Shown: piece by piece, positions 37,601-49,000 of the stretch | How positions within the stretch are numbered: position 1 is the first letter of the stretch | How the letters are laid out: each line of letters starts with the position of its first letter | Assembly: GCA_013396995.1 (NCBI GenBank) | Contig: VWZP01005834.1 | Coordinates: 558,001-622,000, forward strand | Direction: 5' to 3' | Origin: Dicaeum eximium | Lineage: Eukaryota > Chordata > Aves > Passeriformes > Dicaeidae | Length of the DNA: 64,000 nt | The notes under the pieces: model-generated | The model's database searches: none | What the model was told of the DNA's origin: nothing | The model's input: the letters and a program-made list of their open reading frames with translations, nothing else | Position numbers and translations under genes: made by a program

Positions 37601-40600
37601 ATTAAAACTCAGTTTGATGGTAAAGGTACCTCACAGGGATCAAGTTGCAGTTTGGACCTAGAAAGGACAGTATTTTTTCATTCCACTGCAGAGTCTGATT
37701 GAAACATGTACAGAAGCTACATTAATTCCCACATCTGAAGGTCAGTGGCAGCTCATAAGGCCATGATGGGCAGCAGCTGCTCTGTGGGACGTGACTGTAG
37801 AACTACTTCAGCAGAGTGGTGAATAATGGTTAAGTGATAATGTTTCCTGCCCCAATGAGTGGGAGAAACACTGAATTAGAATATTTAGCTCTGTAACACA
37901 ATGGCAGTTGAGTGAGAAAGAAACAAGATGAAAGTTTCTGTAGTAGTGAGGCAAATAGCAATGTAATAATTAACACCCCAATAACTGCAAGGGAACTGCT
38001 ACGTTTTATCAACAGGTAAGTAACAGAAACCTACAAACTGGCACCTTCTCACAAGAGAACAGACTAAAATTTCTAGTCTTCTGTTTAACTTTTATATCCA
38101 GGTGGCAGCAGCCAGGCTTGCTTCCTTCTTCCACAACTCCAGACTGTGGAACCATAACTGGACAAATCAGTAAGTTGGAAAAATCAGTAAATCTGTTACT
38201 ATTTAGGCACTTGGCAACCCATGCTTTGCCTTCTCATTCACTTATGGTCCTCACATCAGAAGGTGAGACAACACATGGCCCTGGAAAACCGTCTACTGCT
38301 CAAGGATCTGATTATAATTGGATGAGGAAAATTGAATGCTGTTAAGTTTGCCCATACTAAGACATCTAAGTGCATCGTTTCAGTAGATCCTGGGTTACCA
38401 AAATTTTTCTTCAAAAGCCATGCCTGTCCTTCACACAGACAGATGTCTTCTCCACAGTTCACACAGGTAAGCATCTCCTGTAAGCAGCTCAAAGCTTTGC
38501 TGCTTCTGGCCAACTTCATTCCAAAATTATTAAAATGTCTGTACGAAATAAACCTGAGCTGCTTATGGAGCAAGTAGACAAACTTATTTAAAGGATCCTT
38601 CCCTAGGTGAGTCAGCACCAAGTTTTTTATTTTCAGAACTACTGAGAAGAAGAACACATAAACCTTTTTTTAAAATTTATTTTTAGAAAAATCACGATGT
38701 TGATAGGTCTTAATAAGTAATTTTTAAGCTCACATAAGCTGAAAAAGGATTCATGAGTCTTGGTTAGCTAAAAGCTAGTTTGAGCTCTTCCTGCCATTTT
38801 ATCCCTAACAAACACTGACTTATTTTTATTTACTCTATGCTTGGCATGGATATATCCGTTTATTCATGTAGGCAAGCAGTACATTTCTTTTCTTTGTATT
38901 TACATAAATCAACTGTTTATGTAGGAATCACTTTTGCACTCTCAAACACACTTAAAGGCTTTAGCACTTTTATACTAAAAGCAGACATGGGACAAAAAGA
39001 GACTTACAAATGAATTCCATTAAGAAAATACTAAAATTTGTGTAAAGTTTTGTTGCAAGCTAAGAAACATGTACAAGAAATTCTTAAATGAATTATCCTT
39101 GGCATACATTCACATTTGAATGTACAGATATATTTACAGGTTTAATATCCAAATTCATTAATTTCTAAGTTCTAAGATGTTCCATGAAATGTCATCTTCC
39201 TATAGAACTTTGTCATGTGGCTGAAGCCCATTAATAAGACACATATGGTAAAATGGCATGAAAATTTAAAGCAATTACAATGAAAGCCAACAAAACTGGT
39301 TAGACCATTCCTTCCTGACAGAACTAGTTATTATTCGAGATTCAGTCCTTTAGCTGTTATGAGTTGTAGTTTTCCATGTTTCCACAGATCCTTGAAAGCT
39401 TCCTGCTCCTTTCAAGAGCCACAGCACAGGTCACAAGTGCTTTCAGAGCAGGATGCAACCACAGCTGATCACCCTAGGGGAATCCTTCTCAAGTCCAAAA
39501 GCACTTCTCACACGTTTGCTGTTTCTACTCTTCAGTGGATGTCTGCGGAGTGAGGTTGGCTTGTTCTGGTCACTCTTGCTGTTTGTAGTTTGGAACTGTG
39601 GTACAGTTTCTGTCCCTTACACATGTATGATAAGCCTTCTGAATTCAACACTATTTTCACTTAAGCTTTTGGCTATGGTAGCCTGAAGATGTTAATCCCC
39701 ACTCCCAAGTACTTCATCCACAACTGTATAGACAATGCCAAACATCAATGTCACCAGAAATACAAAGTCCAATTATACTTCTGATCTGCAAAACAAGCTT
39801 TTCCACAGCTGACCAGCTCAATACTTGCTAAGCAGGAAGAGCCAGAAAGGATGAAGGCTCGGTGTGCATTAACTCTGGGTTTTGTCAATCTGTACCAGAC
39901 AGATGCAATGAAAAAAAAAATATCTAAAAACAAACCAGAATTTTTGTCTCCAGAATGCTCAAGCACAAGCATCTCTTCCCTGGCAGCTGGCCCAGGCAGC
40001 TACACAGATTGGATCAGCAGCACCCACACCCAGATCCACCATCCATACACAGTGAGCCGTTTGCTTTCAGGTGCCCACAACGTACCCCAAGTTGGCTGGT
40101 CCACTCACTGAGTACAGGTTATTTAAAAAGATGTTTGTATTGCCTGAGAGCAAAAACAAAACAAAAACCATAATTGCATACTGGTTTTGGAGAGGTAAGG
40201 AAAAGTTAAACTGAATGCACTTGAGACACACCTGTTTGTCAGAGGAGTCAAGGAAAGAATGTAAAGGCACAACATAGACTACACTCCTGTCATTAAGGCC
40301 ATGTATTGGTGTGCAACAATGCTTCACAGGGCTAACCATACAGAAGTACTTAGGTCTAAGTCACAGTCCCAGAGGTGTTTCAAACAAGAGCTGTTTTCTC
40401 ATGAAACTTCAGGCTCTGCTGTTATGCTTTTTTTGTTTCCTTTTTTTTTTNTGCAGGTTGTTTATCCAGTTCCAAAGATCTGTTCTTCACCACTCTTTCT
40501 TTAATTTACTTCTCGAGAAGTGTGAGCTGAACTGAAAAGTGAAAAAACAATTCAAGATTAGTGCACAAAGCATATAATGTAAGTTATACATTATGGTGTA

Positions 40601-42190
40601 ACAGCTTATGCAGTCAACAACTTTCAGCAGATGTTTGGCACTGTGTGATAAATTTAGGTAAGCAGAGGCTCAGATTTCTCAGTCAAATAACCACATTCTA
40701 CATCAGGGAAGCTATCTACACTTGCAGTGTAACCCAGCACTCAGTTCAGGCTTGCAGTTCTTGCAAACAGGCTGCTCATACAAGAAGCAAGCTGCTGGAA
40801 GTAAGCTCCTAGGTTCAGGAAGTCAAAGATAGGTTTACATAAACTTTTAAAAACACAGACCTATTCTTCTATGCCATTTGACCTGGCTTAATGAGAGACT
40901 GCTTCTAACTGGAAGCCATGTAGGTACATCTATTACCAGCAGCAGACCTGACATCTGCTGACTCCCAGAATTCAGGTCAGGAGCAGCACCATGATGACCA
41001 TGACTGCCTAGGCTCTTAGCTCAACACATGATCATACCTGTCTGCAAAATATAACAGAGGTATGAAATTTGGGATGTAATATGACATCAATATGTATCAA
41101 ATATCTATATTTGATAACATTCCAAGTATGACTTTACTGGTTAAAATAAGGTATGCATGATCTGATGCATTTCACTTTTGAGTTCTGGTGAATCTTGGCC
41201 AGAATTTTAGCATAACCCAACTACAGCTCGTATTTTAACTGCCTTTGTTAGAGGACTTTGAATGATACTACTTTCTTCCCTAATGCACAGCTAAATTGAG
41301 GATACCTGAGTCTCTTCAGTCCTTACAGCCAGTCACAAGAAAATGTTTTGTACTGGAGAGTTTTATATATTTAACATCCTGAAGTGTTTATAAAGAAGAT
41401 AATGAATCAGTTGAAAATTTATAACAAACTGATGAGAAATAAGGCATAATTGTTTTTTTAATTATGAAAAACTCCAGAAATAGTTCTGCAGGTTTAAGCT
41501 TAAACTCACAGAAAAATATACTGCAAATATATACTGCTCTGAGATTTTAATACTCAGTAATTCCAAGCCAATGAACTTCAGCATGAGGTTATAGTGCTTC
41601 TTCCTTTGTTGACCAGTCACAAGGGCTAGAAGGGCAAGTTTTTATCTAGACCATTTCCTCCAGCTCTATCCATGGATTCCTGGAGCTTATCACCTGCTCC
41701 ACCAGCCAAATCCCCTACACAACCATACGTGGAAGGGTGAGGTTCTCAGTGTTTGTTGCTTTAAAAGAGATCCTTCCACAGCTCTCACCTTTGTATAAAG
41801 ATTAATTATGTGATGGTTCTTTCATACAAGACTCATTCTCTGTTCACAGCAGAGAATGCTTTAATTACAACATGCTAGTAAGTTCAGCCTCTTTGCCTCC
41901 AGTGTAGTTTCATCTCTGTCCAAATATCATAAATTTTTTTAATATACATTCTTGCAGTGCTCTGTATCAGTTTATAATTAGAAAACAATTCAGATTCTAA
42001 TCAGAAAAAATATATATACTAATAAACTTCCAATTGCAGTTATTCATCACACGGATGGAGCAGGCTTGTGTCTTCTCAATTGCCTTTAATGGTACAAGGC
42101 AATAAACCAATCTCTTCAATAAAAACTCAAGAAAAGTGGCCATATTGTCAGAATTGAATGCTTGATTCAGTTCCCAGTTTGTCATCATGA
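34661..42190. other. XG-CD99 spacer, presumably with CD99 terminal exon and 3' UTR
   Basis: Mostly AT-rich, with poly(A) and poly(T) tracts (34741-34755 and about 34891-34912), a somewhat GC-rich patch at about 35100-35370, and a single N at 40451 in a poly(T) run. The CD99 last coding exon (about 8-10 codons expected) should be here, but I could not identify it with confidence. Several minus-strand AATAAA signals exist, so the CD99 end is not placed. No other gene is recognisable. Confidence 0.45.
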
Positions 42191-42845
42191 TAAAATCAAG
42201 GAATCACAGAATCACTTATCTTGAAAAAGATCTTTTAGACCATCTATTTTAATTCTTACCCTAGGACTGACAAGTCCACCATTAAACTGTGTCCCTATGT
42301 GCCACATCTATCTTTTAAATACCGCCACAGATGACAACTCCTCTGCTTTCCTGAGGAGTTTCTAAGCAGCCTGTTCCAATCTGACAAGCCTCCTTACAAC
42401 GAAATTTTTCCAAATATCCAACCTAAACCTTCTCTGGCAAAGTTTGAGGCCATTTCCTCTTGTCCTATCACTTGTTACCTAGGAGAAGTGACTGACACAC
42501 ACCAGGCTACAACATCCTTTCAGGTGGCTGTAGAGAGTGAAAAGATGATCCCTGAGCCTTCTTTTCTCCAGGCTAAACATCTCCAACTCCTCAGTCACTC
42601 TTCGTAACATGTGTGCTACAGACCCTTCCCCAGATCCACTGCCCTTCTCTGCAGCACCTCAGTGTCCTTCTTGAAGTGAGGGGCCCAGAACTGGACACAG
42701 CACTCAAGGTGTGGCCTCACCAGAGCCAGGTGCAAGGGGACAATCACAGCCCTGCTTCTGGTGGCCACACCATTGCTGATACAGTCCAGGATGGCACTGG
42801 CCTTCTTGGCTACATAGGCACACTGTTAGCTCATATTCTGCCAAA
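42190..42845 (-). mobile_element. CR1 LINE 3' fragment, long copy (about 650 bp)
   Basis: The plus strand begins GGAATCACAGAATCAC and runs through diagnostic reverse-CR1 text: CTAAGCAGCCTGTTCCAATC, CTTCTTTTCTCCAGGCTAAA, CCACTGCCCTTCTCTGCAGC, GAACTGGACACAGCACTCAA and ATGGCACTGGCCTTCTTGGC. It includes the end of the CR1 ORF2 region but is heavily mutated and non-coding. It lies 130 bp downstream of CD99 exon 11. Confidence 0.95.
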
Positions 42846-42971
42846 ATTGTTAATTCTTTTTTTTTAACAAAACAGCACAGTTCATTTTCTCCAGTATGTT
42901 AGAGGTTAATAAACTGCATTTAATAGGATCCCCACCAAAGAGCTGATCTTCCATCTAGATTCTTGTCTTAC

Positions 42972-43028
42972 CAGGTGGCTCAGATTGTGCTCCCCTATGG
43001 CTATCCATATTCACATTCTCTTCATCTG
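42972..43028 (-). CDS. CD99: CD99 exon 11 (cytoplasmic tail)
   Basis: This 57-bp exon encodes ADEENVNMDSHRGAQSEPP and matches the human tail around VDMESHRNANAEP. A GTAAG donor follows, so one more coding exon is expected. If unspliced, the frame would add five residues (GKTRI) and stop at 42955. Confidence 0.92.
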
Positions 43029-46000
43029 CTGGGAAAAAAACATGTATTTAGCATTCAAATTCTCTTATATTTGAGGTTCTTGAGAAATAATTTGAGAGAA
43101 GAAACAGCAGTGAGCTACTGATAGTAGTTGAGTTGCCCTGTTTTGTCTGCACATTAATTTTAACATGCATGGTAGAGATGTTTTTCTGTTTCCAAACTTC
43201 CCAAATTACAAAACAGCAGTGCCTGGCTGAATGACTGCTCTATCCCTTCCCTAAACAGTCAGAAAGACTGAAACAGACAAAACCAAAGCTTCTGCCCCTC
43301 CTATCACCCACAGTACTCCCAAAGTTCTCTGATCCAAGTTATATCTTATTTAGGTGGAAAGGAAGCAAGCAACAGATGACTGCAGAAGAATAATTTGGAG
43401 ATGAACACTGGGTAAGTTGTCATAAAACTAGTAAGTAGGTGAGCATCTTGTGAAGGCACAGAGGCAAAATTTACAAAATTAGGAACTACAAAGTATTTTT
43501 CAGCATGAAAAGGTCTCTAATCCCTAACCTTCACTTGATTCTCCTTAAAAAGCATTTTTTGCAGTCTCTCCTGCTTATTTTTAGCCAGAAGTGCTTTTAT
43601 TTTAAGAAATGTAAAGCTTTAAGTCCTCCTAGTTTTGAAACTCTAGTTTATGGGCAAGATGACTAGTAGGAAAGGTTACTCCCTGTGAACATAAATTCAC
43701 AGGTATATTATTATGCATACAACCTTATGCATAGGATCAATTTATAGTCCAAATATAAATACAAAAACGCCCCTCTTAAGACAGTAGGAAACAAAAAACC
43801 AAAACTGATTTGGAATTCTTACCGCTTTGCTTGAAACAGAGTTTCTTCTTCTGGTAAGCAATGAAACTAGCTACTGATCCAACTACAGTAGCAGCTACAG
43901 CACTTACAATTCCAGCTATTGCTCCCTGAGAACCTGAAAAAAACAGAGACGTTTGTAAACATTTTTCAGAACTGAAAGCCATGTGAAGTATTGTCTCAAA
44001 GTAAACCCTGTGAACACTTCCAACAAAAACCATGAAACTGGAATGACACGAAATTGTAATAATCAACTCTGTGCACAATGAAAAGTGAATCCTCACATTT
44101 TATAATCATTGACTTCTTAGCAATGCCCATTGTTAAGGAACTTAAGCATGCCTGTTTTAAGTTCCACTAATTAAAAAAACAACCCTTTCATAGGCATATC
44201 TACTTTGTACACATGCAATCACTGCACCATCATCTCTGAGGCCTTAACACTTAGGAATCATTTGTGACATAGAAATGTTAAAGGACTATGGAAGCAGAGC
44301 TTAAAAGTAAAAATTCCAGATTGCCCAAGAGCTTTTTATCTGTAACCCATTCTGTAACCCATTCCCAGTAGTGACCATTCTAGCAGAAGATTAGTGATCA
44401 GAAACCCCAAGAAAACAAGCTTCATACATCCAAACACCATCACAGACACAAATTCATGCATTTACCCTCGCCTTCTTGGTCAGTTTTTGGAGTTGGGCCC
44501 TTCCGTTCTGTAAAAATGAATGGAGAGTTTACATTTTATATGTCTAAAGAACACTCATATCATAATTGACAAACATTTTGTCAATTAATTATGCAAAATT
44601 ACAAACCATCTATTATATCCATACAGTGCTAAGCTGGCAGTGAAGCTTTCTGTTTTCAAAGCATGGCTCAGAGCAGTGCCAACTCCAGCCCTGAGTGCCC
44701 AGCACTTCTACAAAACGAGCTCATAATATATGTGAAATCTGGTTTAAGAAGCCTGTGCACCATCACAGAGAACTCATGTAATTTCAGAGTAACATTCAGC
44801 TGTATTTCCATGGAACCAACTATCTTTCCCTAAAATCCCAGCCTCATCTACTAAATACCTTTGCAATTCTCTTCACAAGCAAGCCAGAAGTTCTGTAAAT
44901 ACTATTTGTCACTGTGCAACTCACACCACTGAGGCAGGAACCTGTGCAGATGAAACCACCACACAAGTCTCCACAGATGTTTCTTGCCCCTTCCTATTTT
45001 CAGGTACTGCCCCAAAGAACCTTGGAAGGAGAAAGCTACCCAAAAAAGTGGCATCAGAAGTCTCTACCTAGGACATCTCTCTGGAGAAGTTAGTAACCAT
45101 TAGCATATCTCAAACCCCATCAAGATACTTAAACTAATTCTGATCTGGAAATTGTAAAATTGCATCAATTAGACATAGCAAATTACCAAAAAATGTTTGG
45201 CAAGCTATGAAATGGTTTTATACTGCTCAGGGTACAGAATCATATGGTGGTGAAGGGACCTGAGTGATCACCAAGCTTCAAATCCTCTGCCATGGGCAGG
45301 GACACCTTCCACTGAACCGGTTGCTCAGAGCTCCATCCAACCTGGTCTTGAACACTTCCAGGGATTGAGCATCCACAACTTCTCACCTCCTCACCTGCCT
45401 CACCACCACCACAGTAAAAAAGTGAAGACTAAGGATCACTTGAAGTGTAAAGATCAGCTCATCCTGTGGGACAAAGCAAATCTTTGAGAACATAAGGTGG
45501 ACACTCTTCTGGCCCACTCCTAGGCTCCCTAACTACAAGAACTGAAAGAAACTGAGATTATGTCATAGAAGATCAGGAATAGCACTTAGATGACCTTAAA
45601 AACTATATTCATGGTAAACTTTGAAGTAAGTACTGCATTCACATTTCTGTTTTAGAAGGCATCTTCCTTGGCATAACAGTAAAAAAATCACTGAAAATTT
45701 TTGCTCTAGACCAGTTTTACCTCTTAAATATTTGGGGCTTTTTATTTTTTTGGCAGAGACAGAACACATTACTTTTGAACTCAAAAGTATGCTCTTAAGT
45801 TTCAGATACCAGAACCAAATGCATTACAAATTAGAGCATGTCTAACCAGCTTGTGAGGAAGCTTTAATCAAAAGCTCAGGTATCTATAGAAAAAATAGGA
45901 AGCACAACCTGCTTTCTTACCATTGCTGCCACTGCCATCACTTCCTCCTCTTGGGAAATTGCCATCCAATAGATCTGAATCATCAAATTTGTCTATAAAA

Positions 46001-49000
46001 TAATGCAAATAACATTACCAGGTTTTAATTTCAGTGAATAAGACACACCAAGGCATATAATAACATGGAAATTTTCTCAAGACCATTCAACTGAATATGT
46101 GGTGGTTTTAGGCTCAGCACCAGAGTCACAACATTTAACCTTTTAAAAGCCCTGACAAATGGCAAGTCCCTTCAGCTCAGCACTACACAGTTTGACAGCA
46201 GCACCCCATTCTCTGGATTTCCTGAACAACTGAGAGAAGTCAGTGTCCAAGAGCAGGCAGTACTGCACAAATCAGGTCAAGCAAGCAAGGAGCCCTATAA
46301 GCTGCTTAACTCTAAGAGCCCAAATCCCACTGTCCTGTGAAAGCAAAGAAATAATGTGGACAGAAAAGGACTATTTGCTTTCAAGGCTGCAACTGTGAAT
46401 GATTCTTCAGAGTTGGGTCTGTAAGGCACAAACAGTCCAAATGTAATACCCTTCTTTGATTTATTGCAGGACATTGAAGTAGTCCCTCTCCATTTCCACT
46501 TAACCCTACCTCATGGAGCCTTTCTGTCTCCCTCATGGCACGTTCTCCTCCTTCCCTCTACTGCCAAATTAATATTTAGTTTACACAAAGCAAATGTGTT
46601 TCAGGCAGAAAAACTAAAAGTATTACATCAGAGGATGTTTTAGTTGAGTGCTAAAATCACTGTGCTGAGGCATGCAAGAATCAAATTCAAGTATCTGCTG
46701 CAAATCAGGTGAAAGAACAAGAACTGAGGCTTGCATTCCAGGGCTCTTTACCACCATGCTTGTGAATAATGGCATCATCACATCTGCAACCATCTGAATC
46801 TGTTTTGTTCTGTGTTAGGCAAAGACACAAAGGACCTCTAAAGCAGAAGAGGAAGGAAAGGACATGCATTTTAAACCTATCTTTCAAACACAAATAGTTG
46901 TATTTCTTAATGGGGCCTTTAAATAAAAAAAAGAAGCAACCCTTTAACTCGGAGCTTTACCTTTAATTTACATCCTTTAAGAATAAAGATCATAGGCAGT
47001 TGCTACTTACTTTTGAGCATGACTAGAAGGGATTCAATTTGTAAAGAAGAAAGAACTCAATCCAATACATGGGTGCTTCACCACAGGCAGCCAAGAACAG
47101 CATTGCCCCGAGCACACACACACTGTCCTATCCTGTCTCTTCCCCACATTATTCTGTTTTTAAGTGAAAGTGATTCAACAGGTTTGTTATGGAATTTGAA
47201 GACTGGTGCAAAGCTTATTTGCAAGACAACTTTTTCTCAATCTTCAGTGTTTGATGTATGCTTCACCCGCCATACATAGCAGGCAATTAACAAGAATCAA
47301 TTATTAGAAGTGTAACTGAGACAGTAAAACCAGGAGTTTGTGCTAGAAGCCTTACTAGAGCCTTTAGGTTGATCTTGCTTCGGATTATCTAATCACAGAA
47401 GATAGATTTAGGAAAAAGAAAAAAAAGAAAACGTTAACAAAACCAGACTATAATACAGTAATGTTCAAAGGGACTAGGAGAGGTTAACAAATACTCTTTT
47501 ACTGTTCAGAAATTCCTGTTAGATCAGTCTTACCAGTGTCTCTAGGATTTGCAGGAGGATGTGGTTTGGGATCATCTGTAGACAAATAAAAGTTAGAATA
47601 AATTGAGCAAAATTATTAGTGTGAAGAAACCAAAAGCAGAGCACGGAGTGACCTTGAAAGATGATCTGACCTAAAATATTCTATCAAAACTTCCCCATGT
47701 AATTTTCCTTTCATTAGCTAATGCTCTATTTCTTTGGTTATTTTAGCTAAATACTGTGTTTTAATGCCAATAAGAGATTTCCTGCTACATTAACCAGCAT
47801 GTCAGATCCTTGCTAGGATGGAAAATACACAGAAAAACTCATTAAGTCTTATACAGCATTTTAGTTTGCACATCTGATTTCAAAGGCTCAGTTTCTTTAA
47901 ATTTTTCTACCAGGTACAGATTACTTGGCTGTTTTCTCTCTTAAAATTACCATGTTTTAACCAAATATAAAGCTTGGTACCTCAGTTGAAAAATAGACAA
48001 AGTACACAGAATAGAACGAGACATACAGTCCCCACAATGACATTTCATTTGGCTTGCCACAAAACAGGAAAATAAGAGATCTTAGAAATTATCTCTGTGC
48101 AGTTTTGTCACAACCTCCACATTAGAAAGAGTACTTTCTTTCTTATTATTTATAACAGATTATTGTTTCCTTGTGCTACTAAAAGTATTTCCTGAAATTG
48201 GAGAGATTACTTCGGAATTAACACTTACTTCCATAAGTAATAATTTATGGAGTTAGTGCCATCTAGTGAAAACACAGCAATGAAACAAGTAGAAGCTGGC
48301 TAAGAAATTATTGAAATTTGTGCAGTTTTGTTGATCCAGAACCTTAAGATTAACAAGCATAACTAGACTGCAAATACAGACAGTCTGCTGCCTTAATCAA
48401 CTCAGTGCCTTATTATACTTAAGTCATAAAGGATGGATAGACATTGCACCAGGGACATTTGAGCAGTATCCAGGAAAACATGATACTTACTAAAATCAAG
48501 AGCATCGGCCAAGTCTAAACCATCTACAAAGAAAGAAGGGAAGTTTTAAATGTAACGCAAAAACTGAAGTAGTCTTAGACTACTTTTTAAAGAAAATGGA
48601 CCTCACAACGTTTTCTCCACAAATGAAAGGTGTTGTCACTCATCAGTGCTCACAGAAAAACCCCACAAAGTTACCAGGCATTACCTGCCAAGTGACTTGC
48701 TGTTTTTGGGTATGATGGGACCTGTCAAGGGCCAGCTCAAGGTGAGCAAGCTCCAAACATGTAGACTGAAAGCCAACAAAAGGTATTTTTGCAGGGTCTT
48801 TAAGCTTGTGAAATCACAAAACATTTCTAATAACAGATTCCAAAACGAAGAAATCTTTTTGCTGTTAGCAAATGCTTTCTTTTATAGAAGTATCATAACC
48901 CTGTGTGCCACTAAATTGAAAAATTCAGATCTCAAATTGGTATGTACACTACACTTGATTTTACAGTAAAAGGCATTATAAGCCAATTAGGTCTCACCTA

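Noticed and set aside
39770..39795. Possible CD99 terminal exon (acceptor TTGTTTTGCAG, then DQKYNWTLYFW-stop)
   Set aside because: It has the right phase and a fair acceptor, but the peptide has no similarity to the expected VQRTLLEK-like tail. A similar case near 41035-41050 (DRYDHVLS-stop) was rejected for the same reason.
46098..46112. TGTGGTGGTTTTAGG as a possible avian LTR start (a similar string occurs at about 58819)
   Set aside because: Only about 12 bases match and no other LTR text follows at either place.
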